Positions 17,132 to 26,342 of a stretch of DNA of 64,000 nucleotides are shown one piece after another. Below the pieces are notes generated by a model. That model was not told the DNA's origin. It saw only the letters and a program-made list of their open reading frames with translations, and did no database searches. The stretch is from DATBHW01 sp046704085 (GTDB lineage: Bacteria > Chloroflexota > Ktedonobacteria > Ktedonobacterales > DATBGS01): positions 1 to 64,000 of the forward strand of contig JBJKSJ010000251.1 of assembly GCA_046704085.1 (NCBI GenBank), in the 5' to 3' direction. Made by a program: the position numbers and the translations under genes. How positions within the stretch are numbered: position 1 is the stretch's first letter; each line of letters begins with the position of its first letter.

Positions 17132-17920
17132 ATGAAGCAGGAATCAGGTGAATTAACGGGGAACTCTCAAGAGCCAGGCGAACAGGCTGGTACACCATCT
17201 TTTCCTGTGTCCTCTCTCCCGAAGAGGAAGAGAATATTCCAGGAGCGCCCCGCTCAGCCGGGTCAAGCCGTTCACTCTGCTCAGGATGAACGGCTGGAAC
17301 GCCTTCGAGAACTGCGCAAACAACGCCAGCAATCTGGTTCTGGGCAGCTTCCTTCAGGAGGATACGAGCGGCGAGGATTGCCAACCCCTCCTCCGCCTCA
17401 GCCAGCATTTCAGGAGATCGTCAGAAACTGGTGGTATCATGGCCCCTTTCCAAGCCAATCGCCATCTCCACGTTCCGCAGGCGCCAGCGAGAGCAAAACA
17501 GGGGAAGATGCGTTGCGCCGCTCCCAGACAGGGGAATCTAGACCCTGGGAGGCCCGAACAAGAGCCTTGCTCACCCAGGGTCATAAGACGCTTGCCATCG
17601 TAAAGGTTAAGGCGCAGGTGCTTGCGAGCCAGGCCAAAAGCTTCCTCAACCAGAAGATGCAAAGTCAGCACCAGTCTCCTAGGAGCGAAGAGACGGTGCC
17701 GGGAATGATTGTTCTTGGTTTTGCCCCTGCTATCTCTCGGCAAGAAGCAGCGCAGGTGATCGGCGTCCTTGGAGGCAAGCCGCTGCGCCACAAGGCGGCG
17801 CTCAATGTATATCAGGTCGCCGTACCTCCTGGACAAGAGGAGTTCTTGATCCAGCAATATCTGCTTCAACCTGGCATTGTTTCTGCCACCCTGGAACGGG
17901 TTCCTCCTCCGCAGCACTGA
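17132..17920 (+). CDS. protein of unknown function with C-terminal protease-prodomain-like region
   Basis: A 262-residue protein I do not recognise as a whole. The first 190 residues are low-complexity, polar and proline/glutamine-rich (P-T-P-P-P-P-Q-P), without membrane segments or a signal peptide. The last 70 residues (G-M-I-V-L-G-F-A-P to the end) read like the beta-alpha-beta prodomain of subtilases of the fervidolysin type: a strand, then S-R-Q-E-A-A-Q-V-I, then L-N-V-Y-Q-V-A-V-P-P-G, then a helix and a final strand. No protease domain follows. ATG 17132 lacks a good ribosome site; TTG 17126 is an alternative. Function unknown. Confidence 0.6.
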   Translation: MKQESGELTGNSQEPGEQAGTPSFPVSSLPKRKRIFQERPAQPGQAVHSAQDERLERLRELRKQRQQSGSGQLPSGGYERRGLPTPPPPQPAFQEIVRNWWYHGPFPSQSPSPRSAGASESKTGEDALRRSQTGESRPWEARTRALLTQGHKTLAIVKVKAQVLASQAKSFLNQKMQSQHQSPRSEETVPGMIVLGFAPAISRQEAAQVIGVLGGKPLRHKAALNVYQVAVPPGQEEFLIQQYLLQPGIVSATLERVPPPQH

Positions 17921-18012
17921 CTCATGGTAGATGGGATTGTTGCTGCTCTGCCTGAAAAGAGCGCCTGATATTTCTCTTCAACAAGAAGCATGTCTTTGCA
18001 AAGGAGTAGCGA

Positions 18013-19782
18013 ATGCCAGACCAACAAGCAGACCAGGGTGTTCACGTTGACTTTGATGTGCCAGCCAGGATGCGTGATGGGATCACTCTGCGCGCCAACA
18101 TCTATCGCCCAGCCACCGAGGGGAGCTATCCAGTCTTGCTGACGCGCCTGCCTTATGGCAAAGATTTTCCGCTCGGCTCGTCGGTTCTGGACCCGGTGCA
18201 GGCAGCCCGACGCGGCTATATCCTGGTGGTGCAGGATACACGGGGACGCTTTGCCTCTGAGGGCGAGTGGTATCCGCTGCGAGATGAGGGGCCAGATAGC
18301 TACGACACGATTGAGTGGGCAGCAACCCTTCCAGGGAGCAATGGGAAGGTGGGGATGTATGGCGCTTCCTACTTTGGCTTTACCCAGTGGGTGGGCGCCA
18401 TCGAGCGCCCGCCGCACCTGGCTGCGATGTTTCCCCATGTCACCTGGGCCGATCCGCATAATGGCGTGTTCAGCCGGGGAGGCGCCCTGGAGTTAGGGAT
18501 TCAGGCAAGCTGGCTGCTTGAGACTGGCCTGGATACCGTGCTGCGCCGGGAACGAGGCAATCCTGATCCGCGTGTGGGCTTTAGTAAACTGGTGGCGCTG
18601 GCGCATGAGATAGATCACCTCCCCAATGAAGGCTATCGCTCTCTCCCGCTGAAAGCGTTTGAGCCATTCCGCCACACTGATCTGGGCCAATCATTTTTCG
18701 ATGCCATTGAGCATCCTTTTGCGCCAGCATATTCAGCCCCCTCGACCATCCTGGGGCATCATGCTCAGGTAAGTGTGCCAACCTATAATACGGGAGGCTG
18801 GTATGATATTTTTCTGGCGGGTACGCTGCAAAACTATCAAGAGATGCGCGCCAAAGGCGCAACCTCAGAATCCCGCCAGCCCATGCTTTTGATTGGCCCC
18901 TGGTCGCATACTAATGCTGGTCATACGGTGGGGGATGTCGCCTTTGGCTATGGCGCGTCAGCGGCGCTCATTAACCTTCAGATTGATTTGATGAGCCTGC
19001 AATTGCGCTGGTTTGATCGCTGGCTCAGGGGAATAGAAAACGGGATTGACCGCGAGCCGCCAGTCAGGCTCTTTGTGATGGGCGAGAATGTCTGGCGTGA
19101 TGAGCAGGAGTGGCCGCTGGCGCGCGCGATACCCACTCCGTTCTACCTGCATAGCAATGGACACGCCAATACGCTCGCTGGTGATGGCTCACTGAGTCTG
19201 GAACTTCCAGGCGATGAGTCGGTTGATCGTTTTGTCTATGATCCGCTCAATCCCGTCCCCACCCTGGGCGGAGCCTTGCTGATGCCGCCAATTTATCGCC
19301 CTGGCCCGCGCGATCAGCAGCCGATTGAGCGTCGCGCAGATATGCTGGTCTATACGAGCGCGCCATTGGAGCGCGCGCTCGAAGTGACCGGGCCAGTGAC
19401 GGTCAGCCTCTGGGCCGCTTCCAGCACGCCAGACACTGATTTTGTGGCACGGTTAGTCGATGTGTATGAAGATGGCTTTGCGCAAAACCTGACGGATGGA
19501 ATTATTCGCGCGCGGTATCGTCACAGCCTTCAGTCGCCTGAATCATTGGAGCCAGGGAAAGCCTACGAGTATACTATTGATCTGTGGGCGACGAGCAACG
19601 TCTTTCAGGCAGGCCATTGCATTCGTCTGGATATTACCAGCAGCAACTTCCCGCGTTGGGATCGTAATCTAAACACCAGCCATGAGATTGGCACTGATGC
19701 GGAGGCGCAAAGCGCCACGCAGACCATTATGCACAGCCGTGTGTATCCCTCTCATGTCCTCTTGCCAGTGATTCCACGTTAG
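18013..19782 (+). CDS. CocE/NonD-family hydrolase (X-Pro dipeptidyl-peptidase S15 type)
   Basis: A 589-residue serine hydrolase with the two parts usual for CocE/X-Pro peptidases. The first is an alpha/beta-hydrolase domain (about 15-350) with nucleophile motif G-M-Y-G-A-S-Y-F-G-F near residue 118. The second is a C-terminal jelly-roll (about 360-585), from T-S-A-P-L-E-R-A-L-E-V-T-G-P to the closing strands. D-T-R-G-R-F-A-S-E-G is a typical upstream motif. The likely catalytic His is in G-P-W-S-H-T-N-A-G. Family members cleave acyl esters such as cocaine, or Xaa-Pro peptides. No signal peptide is seen. The start follows AAAGGAG. A TetR regulator follows after 19 bases in the same unit. Confidence 0.85.
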   Translation: MPDQQADQGVHVDFDVPARMRDGITLRANIYRPATEGSYPVLLTRLPYGKDFPLGSSVLDPVQAARRGYILVVQDTRGRFASEGEWYPLRDEGPDSYDTIEWAATLPGSNGKVGMYGASYFGFTQWVGAIERPPHLAAMFPHVTWADPHNGVFSRGGALELGIQASWLLETGLDTVLRRERGNPDPRVGFSKLVALAHEIDHLPNEGYRSLPLKAFEPFRHTDLGQSFFDAIEHPFAPAYSAPSTILGHHAQVSVPTYNTGGWYDIFLAGTLQNYQEMRAKGATSESRQPMLLIGPWSHTNAGHTVGDVAFGYGASAALINLQIDLMSLQLRWFDRWLRGIENGIDREPPVRLFVMGENVWRDEQEWPLARAIPTPFYLHSNGHANTLAGDGSLSLELPGDESVDRFVYDPLNPVPTLGGALLMPPIYRPGPRDQQPIERRADMLVYTSAPLERALEVTGPVTVSLWAASSTPDTDFVARLVDVYEDGFAQNLTDGIIRARYRHSLQSPESLEPGKAYEYTIDLWATSNVFQAGHCIRLDITSSNFPRWDRNLNTSHEIGTDAEAQSATQTIMHSRVYPSHVLLPVIPR

Positions 19783-19801
19783 CAACGAAGCGAGTGAGCC
19801 G

Positions 19802-20449
19802 GTGCGAACCAAAGCCATTCCAAAGCGTGGTTCAGATGATCCGCCTAATGAACACACATGGGTGCGTGATAAGGATGCCACGCGGCAGCGTATTTTAGAC
19901 GCGGCGGAGGAGGTTTTTGCCGAGAAAGGGTATCATGGGGCAGTCGTAGATGACATCATTCGCGTAGCAAAAACGTCCAAAGGCGGTTTCTACTTCCATT
20001 TTCCCAGCAAACAAGGGATTTTTCTGGCGCTGATTGAGGCGCTGGCGCCAAAACTGATGGCAGCGGTGGATCGCGCTATTGAACGCGAGGAAACGGCTAC
20101 TGCGAAGGTTGACGCGGCGCTGCGCACCGTCTTAGATCAGTTTTCCCGTCATCGCCGCTTGAGCAAGATTTTACTGATAGAGGCCAACGGGCTGGGGCAT
20201 GGGTTTGACGAGAAGATTATCGAGATTCACGGCCAGTTTGCAGTCTTGATTCAGCGGTATCTCGATCTGGCCGTAACTGAAAAGGTCATTGAGCCGCTGG
20301 ATACCGAACTCGCCGCCTATGCCTGGTTTGGGGCGATCAATGAAGTGGTCGTACGTTGGCTGGTGACGCCAGACCCTGAGCCTCTGGATCGCTCATTCCC
20401 CGCACTGCGCGCCCTGCTCTTGCGCAGTGTGGGAATGATCATCTCTTGA
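19802..20449 (+). CDS. TetR-family transcriptional regulator
   Basis: A 215-residue one-component regulator. The N-terminal TetR helix-turn-helix spans about residues 24-75 (R-Q-R-I-L-D-A-A-E-E-V-F-A-E-K-G-Y-H-G-A, then K-G-G-F-Y-F-H-F-P-S-K). A helical ligand domain of about 140 residues follows. GTG 19802 is the first start in a frame opening shortly after the CocE-type gene; the ribosome site is weak, so coupling to the upstream gene is likely. It faces the ABC-2 exporter genes tail-to-tail with 5 bases between stops. It may regulate the hydrolase or the exporter; the ligand is unknown. Confidence 0.85.
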   Translation: MRTKAIPKRGSDDPPNEHTWVRDKDATRQRILDAAEEVFAEKGYHGAVVDDIIRVAKTSKGGFYFHFPSKQGIFLALIEALAPKLMAAVDRAIEREETATAKVDAALRTVLDQFSRHRRLSKILLIEANGLGHGFDEKIIEIHGQFAVLIQRYLDLAVTEKVIEPLDTELAAYAWFGAINEVVVRWLVTPDPEPLDRSFPALRALLLRSVGMIIS

Positions 20450-20454
20450 GGTCT

Positions 20455-21267
20455 TTATTTCCAGCGCGTCAGGATCGTCTCGCGCTCAAAGAGCCGCGCG
20501 GCCAACCGCAGCAAGACGACATCGACGATGACAATAAGCGTCGCCAGGACCAGCATGGTGACCGTGTTGACAACGGAGATGCCCAACAGTTGACTGAAGA
20601 ACAGGATCAAGATGGGCAAAATGACAAACGTGTTCAATTGCTCGGCGGCGCGCGGGTCGTTAGAGCGCGAGCTGACCATCAGCCCAATACAGACACTCAG
20701 TAATGTGAGTAAGGGTACCACGATAAACATCGCCAGCAGCCAGGTTGAATTAAAGATCGCGCTGTAGACAGCATCACTTAGCACCAACAGGCGCGCCATG
20801 ACGAGATAGATGATGAAACAGAGCCAGGTGCTTAAAACACCCGGAATCAGCGCCGCCAATCCTTTCGCAAGCAATAATTCAGGGATAGAGATAGGCGTCG
20901 CCAGGAGAGGTTCCAGACTACGATCTCGCTTCTCCCCCACAATGCTATAAGCCGCCATTGCGACTGGCAATGGCAGGGCCAGAATCAGGAAGAGGAGCAT
21001 AAACTGGTTGGCAAGAGCCGCTTGAAAGATTTCGCCCGGCTGAAGATTGTGGAGCGCGGGATTCTGGCGGAGAAAGGCGGGCAAGCTATTGCCCACGCCA
21101 AGCTGTTGGGCAGAGACGGTGCGGGCAACTCCCAGCAGGATTAAAGGGACCGCTGTGAGTACCAGCGGCAGCAGAATGCCGATGAGTAAAATATAGCGAT
21201 TCTTGAACGCATCCAGCCATTCTTTGATAACTACAATGCGGATACGCCGTAGCGAACTGGTACTCAT
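20455..21267 (-). CDS. ABC-2 type transporter permease
   Basis: A 270-residue permease of a DrrB/NatB-type exporter. About six hydrophobic segments are visible: one near residue 25, five more from about 100. The signature I-V-G-E-K-R-D-R-S-L-E-P-L-L-A-T-P-I near residue 120 is the conserved cytoplasmic loop of ABC-2 permeases. The start at 21267 overlaps the ATPase stop by four bases (ATGA) and follows GGAGG, giving tight translational coupling. It ends F-E-R-E-T-I-L-T-R-W-K, nearly identical to the end of the permease at 60.9 kb, so the two are paralogues. The cargo is unknown. Confidence 0.88.
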   Translation of the reverse strand: MSTSSLRRIRIVVIKEWLDAFKNRYILLIGILLPLVLTAVPLILLGVARTVSAQQLGVGNSLPAFLRQNPALHNLQPGEIFQAALANQFMLLFLILALPLPVAMAAYSIVGEKRDRSLEPLLATPISIPELLLAKGLAALIPGVLSTWLCFIIYLVMARLLVLSDAVYSAIFNSTWLLAMFIVVPLLTLLSVCIGLMVSSRSNDPRAAEQLNTFVILPILILFFSQLLGISVVNTVTMLVLATLIVIVDVVLLRLAARLFERETILTRWK

Positions 21268-22289
21268 CCGTGCCTCCATTCTCTTGTTGCTCCACCTGAC
21301 GGCGTTCGGAGAACCGGGGGGTGTTGTGATACCTGGCTGCGTGGCATTGGTGTTCCTGGCTGATAGTCATCAGCCAGGAGGGTCAAATAGGCATCCTCCA
21401 GAGAGTGGGCTGCCTCCCCTACTGAGAAAAGATCGGCGCCAGCTTCTACCAGCCGCCGTACCATTGCCGCTGTGGCTTCCTGGCGTTCTGCGCCAGTTGT
21501 TAACGTAGCCGTCAGTGTATCGCCAGAAAATGTGACAGTACGGACAAATGGCAGCGCGTTCAACAACGTCTGATACGTGGCCGGGCGCCCACGCATCCGA
21601 AATGTCACTTGCGGCTCCCACAGTTCCTCACGCAGATGCTCAGGGGTATCCACGCGCAGTAAATGCTGGCGCATGATGCCGACGCGATCACATAATTGAT
21701 CGGCTTCAACCAGATTGTGGGTACAGAGAAAGACGGTGCGCCCCTCGGCGCGCAGTTCGGCAATCGACTCACGCACCATTCTGGCCGCTTCTGGGTCCAG
21801 CCCGCTGGTTGGCTCATCCAGGAACAGCACCTGTGGCTCATGAAGCAGCGCGCGCGCGATGGCTAGTTTCTGCTTCATCCCCTTCGAGAAGCTGGCAACC
21901 GGGTCTTTCCGTTGATTCCAGAGGTCCATTAACTGAAGATAGCGCTTTACCTGGACCTCACCATCGGTGACATCATAGAGGCCAGCGAAGATGCGTAGGT
22001 TTTGCTCGGCGCTTAGGCGCTCGTATAATCCAGGCACTTCGGTGAGGAGTCCAACGCTGCGACGAATAACCGCATTGACCTCATCACTGATCCCAATCTG
22101 CTGCCCAGCGACCCAGGCTTCGCCAGAAGTGGGGGTGATGAGCGTACTGAGCAGACGCACAGTGGTGGTCTTGCCTGCGCCATTAGGGCCAAGGAACCCA
22201 AAAACCTCACCCTGGTCAATCTCCAGGGAGAGCGATTCAACGGCGGTTGTGGTATCAAACCGTTTGGTTAAGTTGACGGTCCGAATCAT
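21264..22289 (-). CDS. ABC transporter ATP-binding protein (DrrA/NatA type)
   Basis: A 341-residue ATPase partner of the downstream ABC-2 permease. Walker A is G-P-N-G-A-G-K-T-T-T near residue 37, the signature is S-F-S-K-G-M-K-Q-K-L near 134, and Walker B plus catalytic Glu is V-L-F-L-D-E-P-T-S-G-L-D near 155. H-N-L at about 190 supplies the switch His. The last 110 residues form the C-terminal regulatory extension common in DrrA-like ATPases, ending in a Pro/Arg-rich tail. The start at 22289 follows GGGGGAAG; an upstream ATG at 22331 lacks one. The genes form a two-gene operon. Confidence 0.92.
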   Translation of the reverse strand: MIRTVNLTKRFDTTTAVESLSLEIDQGEVFGFLGPNGAGKTTTVRLLSTLITPTSGEAWVAGQQIGISDEVNAVIRRSVGLLTEVPGLYERLSAEQNLRIFAGLYDVTDGEVQVKRYLQLMDLWNQRKDPVASFSKGMKQKLAIARALLHEPQVLFLDEPTSGLDPEAARMVRESIAELRAEGRTVFLCTHNLVEADQLCDRVGIMRQHLLRVDTPEHLREELWEPQVTFRMRGRPATYQTLLNALPFVRTVTFSGDTLTATLTTGAERQEATAAMVRRLVEAGADLFSVGEAAHSLEDAYLTLLADDYQPGTPMPRSQVSQHPPVLRTPSGGATREWRHG

Positions 22290-22632
22290 ATCTTCCCCCG
22301 CCCACTTGTGGAGTTGTGTGCAAGCGGCCACAATGTCAATCAGATCGCGCTAATAGCTGGTGGTAGGATGGATGTCGTGCCCCGTATTATAACCCATGCG
22401 TTTGATGGAAGCTAGAGGGCTTCAGCGCAGCAATACAGGAAAGCCCTGAGCTACTGAAAATGTGCGCTTTTCAGAGCATCTCGCTCGTAGTATCATACAC
22501 GAGAGCGAGGATGAGCAATTCGGAAAAGGGGTTGTGCGCACCAAGAGAGGCTGGGGCAAAGGTAGGCGATAGGGAAGCAAAATGTCTGTGGAGTCTCCTG
22601 TGCGGCTAGCTTTGCGCTAATGGGAGAGATTT
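22290..22632. other. 343-bp divergent intergenic region (ABC exporter / Ser-Thr kinase)
   Basis: No gene is seen. A perfect minus-strand TATAAT (22386-22391) lies about 95 bases before the ABC ATPase start but lacks a good -35. On the kinase side an imperfect inverted repeat around CTCGCTCGT ... ACGAGAGCGAG (about 22489-22519) lies some 115 bases before the kinase start and could be an operator or leader hairpin. Confidence 0.4.
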
Positions 22633-24459
22633 ATGGGATTAGATGCAGGAGCATCAAAGCAACGAACGCCGGAAGATTTGCTGGGGAGCGTGCTTGGAAC
22701 GTGCAAGCTAGAGCGCATCCTGGGACGTGGGGGCATGGGTGTCGTCTATCTTGCCCAGCAATCGCGCCCACATCGTCAGGTCGCGGTGAAAGTGCTGCTG
22801 CTGTCGCTGATGCCTGATCCAGAGCGCCGCGCGCGCTTCTTGAAACGTTTTCGCCGAGAGGCTGATGCGGTTGCAGCTCTGGATCATCCCAATATTTTGC
22901 CCATCTACGAATATGGCGAGCAGGCTGATCTGGCCTATCTGGTGATGCCTTACGTCAGTGGTGGAACACTGCGTAATCGTGTCGAGCGCAAGGGACAGCT
23001 CTCGCTGGCAGAAGTAGCAGGCTTTCTAGCACAGGTGGCGGCTGCATTGGATTATGCTCATGCGCGGGGGGTCATTCATCGGGATGTCAAGCCGCAAAAT
23101 ATGTTGCTCTATCCTGATAAGCGCCTGATGCTCAGCGATTTTGGGATTGCTAAAGTGGCCGTGCAAGCGGCAGCCGATGAGGATGGGCCACTGGCGCCGC
23201 AGTTGACAACCCAGGGCCATGTGGTCGGCACCCCTGATTATATTGCGCCTGAACAGGCGATGGGCCAACCTGTAGACGCGCGGGCAGATATTTATAGCCT
23301 GGGAGTGGTTCTGTTCTATCTAGTAACAGGGCGTGTGCCTTTTATTGCGCCGCAGCCAATGACAGTGGCGGCGCTGCATGTGAGCGAGCCACCTCCAGCC
23401 CCACGCCAGTTTCGCCCAGACCTCCCCCCAGCGGCTGAGGCGGTGATTCTCAAGGCGCTGACGAAAGAGCCTGCCGGGCGCTATCGAACAGCTGGCGATC
23501 TCTCGCGGGCCTTTCGCGCCGCGCTGCCCACACTCCCGGCGCCCGCGCCAGCGGTGGGCCGCCATCCTGCTGCTCCTAAAGCGACGGTTTCTCCGCCGAT
23601 AGCGCCTCCACGAGCAAATCCTGCCGGAAGCGCATTACCGCCTCCTGCGTCTCCATTAGCCGCAGCGGGAAATAATCAGGGAAAGATATTCACTCGCCGA
23701 CGCTGGCTGGCAATAGGCGCAACCTTGCTGATTATTATTCTGGCGGCTGGCGGAGTCTATGCTGCAACCAGGATTGGCAAACAGCAGACGATAGGTGGTT
23801 CGACGGTGACGGCTCCTCCTATGAGGACGCCTATCCCAACGAGTACGTTTACGCCTACTCCTACAAATACGCCTACTCCCACGCCTACCAGCACGCCCAC
23901 GCTGCCAGTCTATACAGCAGAGCAGTTTGAGCCGCAACAGAGCGACCTACCTGCTGGAGCAGCCGAGAGTGGTCCTCAAACGGCGGTGACGGCAGATCAA
24001 TTTCATCAGCTTTATCCTGCTGGGAGCCGGGTCGTCGATCCAACGCAAGGGGACTATCATTGGCAAAAAGACATCTTCATCGAGGTTGATCAAGGGAATA
24101 GCGTGTATCTGGAGATTGCTATCGATCAGTTCAACGCGACAGTCGATGCGCAGCACTATTTTCGGGATGTAGCTCCGCATATCCAACCAGATGCCCAGCA
24201 GCACTCCATCGGGCAACAGGAGGAGAATGGCTACTGCTGTGATGGCAACCCCACTGCCTATAATGTCTTTTTCCAGGATCAAAATGTGACGGTGATTATT
24301 CAGGTGGTGCCGTCTAGTAATGTGTCTCAGGCGATGCAGGATGGGCTGAGTGTGGGGATGAAGATGGATCAGCGCGCTCATCAGCCGACTCAAACGGGTC
24401 TGGCTGATCGTCGGCTGGCTGACCAGCAGCATCGCCTGGTAGCATCGGCGTCTCTCTGA
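22633..24459 (+). CDS. membrane-anchored Ser/Thr protein kinase (PknB type)
   Basis: A 608-residue eukaryotic-type kinase. The catalytic domain covers about residues 25-300: glycine loop L-G-R-G-G-M-G-V-V-Y, V-A-V-K-V-L with the ATP lysine, H-R-D-V-K-P-Q-N catalytic loop near 149, D-F-G near 169, and G-T-P-D-Y-I-A-P-E-Q. A Pro/Ala linker leads to one membrane segment (about 357-378). A Thr-Pro repeat (T-P-T-P-T-N-T-P) follows, then an outer domain of about 190 residues with no PASTA repeats. That domain presumably senses something outside the cell. The last 48 codons overlap the convergent membrane-protein gene by 146 bases. Start follows GGGAGAG. Confidence 0.9.
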   Translation: MGLDAGASKQRTPEDLLGSVLGTCKLERILGRGGMGVVYLAQQSRPHRQVAVKVLLLSLMPDPERRARFLKRFRREADAVAALDHPNILPIYEYGEQADLAYLVMPYVSGGTLRNRVERKGQLSLAEVAGFLAQVAAALDYAHARGVIHRDVKPQNMLLYPDKRLMLSDFGIAKVAVQAAADEDGPLAPQLTTQGHVVGTPDYIAPEQAMGQPVDARADIYSLGVVLFYLVTGRVPFIAPQPMTVAALHVSEPPPAPRQFRPDLPPAAEAVILKALTKEPAGRYRTAGDLSRAFRAALPTLPAPAPAVGRHPAAPKATVSPPIAPPRANPAGSALPPPASPLAAAGNNQGKIFTRRRWLAIGATLLIIILAAGGVYAATRIGKQQTIGGSTVTAPPMRTPIPTSTFTPTPTNTPTPTPTSTPTLPVYTAEQFEPQQSDLPAGAAESGPQTAVTADQFHQLYPAGSRVVDPTQGDYHWQKDIFIEVDQGNSVYLEIAIDQFNATVDAQHYFRDVAPHIQPDAQQHSIGQQEENGYCCDGNPTAYNVFFQDQNVTVIIQVVPSSNVSQAMQDGLSVGMKMDQRAHQPTQTGLADRRLADQQHRLVASASL

Positions 24460-26068
24460 ATTGGTTGGCAGGTGCCTGAGCTTGCGGCATGGCTGCGACA
24501 GGTAATAGTGTGCTGGCAGGCATCGGTGCGCCTACTGGTAGCTTAGGCTGGGTAGACCACAAGAACCGTGTCAAAACCAGTGTTATCCCCACGAGCAAGG
24601 GCAATAATTGCCAGATGCCAGGGAGGCCAAAGAGTTCGCCCCAATTATTATCAAGCTGCGCGTGGGTAAACAGCGGCGCCTCCCTCCAGAAAGCGGACCA
24701 GAGTGTGGCAGCAGAGAGCGCAGGATGCTCTGGGTTGGGCTGGATGCCCAGCAGTAGGGGCAGCACCCGCTGAGTCAGAGGAGCATCAAAGCGTGGATCG
24801 TTAAGCGGAAAGACAGCGGTTGCCAGCGTGACGATGGCGATAGAGCAGCCAATCAAGATGGAGGCAACGCTTCTGACCCACCCCCGCTGCTGGAGGACTG
24901 GCGCGATGGGCATGATGAGAAACGGGAGCGCGGGGATAAAGTGACGTGGCCCCAGACTGTAGCCCCCGTCCCAGGCATAGTAAGAGATCACAAAAAGGAA
25001 ATAAATAATCACGATGCTTAGCCAGAGCGTTGCCTCGCTGCGCCAGGCGCGCTGGCGGAAGAGCAGCACGAAGCCGGGGAACGCGAGCAGCAGGAAAGGG
25101 GAAAGCAAGAACAACCCTCGATAGGGTCCAAACGTCGTTTGCAAGAGGGCGTCCAGATGGGGCGCCGTTATCCCCAGGAGTCCCTGCGATTGCCCAACCC
25201 GGAACGCTTCTGGGCCTGCCAGGTTGGCGTAACCCTGGTTGAAAGGACCACCAAAGCAGAGCGTATTATAAAGGGCAAGAATTACGAGCGAGGGCAGTGA
25301 TCCCAGGCCAAGAAGTACTATCGGGCGGAGACGGCGCGCATGGTAGATGGCGTAGATAGCCAGGCAGCCGACGATGAGGGCGGTGGGATACTCGGTAATG
25401 ACGGCATAGCCTGCGAGAAGCCCAGCGGTGAGATAATGCCGCTCCGAGAGTGTGCCCTGCCGGATGCGAAATAAGAGATAGAACGTGGCGAACAGCAGCA
25501 GAGCGACCATCTGGTGGCTGAAAAAGACTGTCGAGAAGGCAAAGGCAATCGTTCCCAGCCCGTAGCCAAGGGTTAATACGAGGCGCCCGCGAAGGCCAAG
25601 CCCCAGATAGGCCAGGAAACGAAACAGCAGGCCACCAAGCAGAGCAGAGGGCAGACCAACCAGCAAGAGAGTGATGAGGTAGCGCGCGAGAAAATCATTG
25701 CGGTTTTCATCAGACGTGCTGAGCAGTGAAAGGTAGGTAGTCTTTCCCTGGTAAAGAGCCAGTTTTACCAAAAGGTAGGCTGGAACTGCCAGGAGTGAAC
25801 TTCCTGGAGCTTTATCGCTATAATAATGCCCGTTATAGGCGGCCTTATCTCCGGTATACTGTGCGTAGGGATCGATGTTCAGTTGGCCTCGGTCCACAAT
25901 ACTGGCGGTCAGAAAGATACGGGTATCGGGGTTCCACAAGGCTCCGCGTGGAATGAAGTAACAATAGGCCAGAAAAAGAATGAGGATCACGCTTCCGGCT
26001 CCGGCGCCTTGCCGTTTCCGGCGCTTTTGAGTCGAGGGGACCGTCTGCGTGGCAGTATGCTGCGCCAT
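24314..26068 (-). CDS. polytopic GT-C type membrane protein (glycosyltransferase 39-like)
   Basis: A 584-residue integral membrane protein with a short basic N-terminus, then about eleven hydrophobic segments and a hydrophilic, acidic, Pro-rich C-tail of about 70 residues. The first extracytoplasmic loop holds N-P-D-T-R-I-F-L-T and, further on, Y-Y-S-D-K-A-P-G. That pattern suits GT-C transferases of the PMT/ArnT class, which use lipid-linked sugars, although I see no exact catalytic signature. Starts at 26068 or 26101 are possible; 26068 has AGGACGAAG before it. The 3' end lies inside the kinase gene on the other strand. Substrate unknown. Confidence 0.7.
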   Translation of the reverse strand: MAQHTATQTVPSTQKRRKRQGAGAGSVILILFLAYCYFIPRGALWNPDTRIFLTASIVDRGQLNIDPYAQYTGDKAAYNGHYYSDKAPGSSLLAVPAYLLVKLALYQGKTTYLSLLSTSDENRNDFLARYLITLLLVGLPSALLGGLLFRFLAYLGLGLRGRLVLTLGYGLGTIAFAFSTVFFSHQMVALLLFATFYLLFRIRQGTLSERHYLTAGLLAGYAVITEYPTALIVGCLAIYAIYHARRLRPIVLLGLGSLPSLVILALYNTLCFGGPFNQGYANLAGPEAFRVGQSQGLLGITAPHLDALLQTTFGPYRGLFLLSPFLLLAFPGFVLLFRQRAWRSEATLWLSIVIIYFLFVISYYAWDGGYSLGPRHFIPALPFLIMPIAPVLQQRGWVRSVASILIGCSIAIVTLATAVFPLNDPRFDAPLTQRVLPLLLGIQPNPEHPALSAATLWSAFWREAPLFTHAQLDNNWGELFGLPGIWQLLPLLVGITLVLTRFLWSTQPKLPVGAPMPASTLLPVAAMPQAQAPANQFRETPMLPGDAAGQPADDQPDPFESADERADPSSSPHSAHPASPETHY

Positions 26069-26199
26069 GTTTTGCTTCGTCCTGTGTTGTTCCTGGGCCA
26101 TACTGGCGCGTAGTATAGGATAGACGGGCAACTGATGCAAGCCAATAGGACTCTCTGACGATCTGTCTCTCTTCTCGATAAACTCCCATGAGATAGCTC

Positions 26200-26228
26200 T
26201 TGCCAGACTCAGGAAGAGCGGCTATAAT
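26200..26228 (+). promoter_or_regulatory. near-consensus sigma-70 promoter of coxG
   Basis: TTGCCA (26200-26205), 17-base spacer, perfect TATAAT (26223-26228), 115 bases before the coxG start. Confidence 0.75.
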
Positions 26229-26342
26229 AGCATCCCGACTGGCGAACTCTCATGTGCTAGCTCACTTTGTCGGTAGGTGGATCGAGGAGCGGCGGCGCGA
26301 TGTAGGAGGGCGCTGGTGATTATTTGAGGAGGAGAATCAATC

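Noticed and set aside
23820..23900. Short repeated ACGCCTACTCC-like units, possible tandem repeat or CRISPR-like element
   Set aside because: They encode the Thr-Pro linker of the Ser/Thr kinase after its membrane segment, so a codon-level repeat explains them fully.
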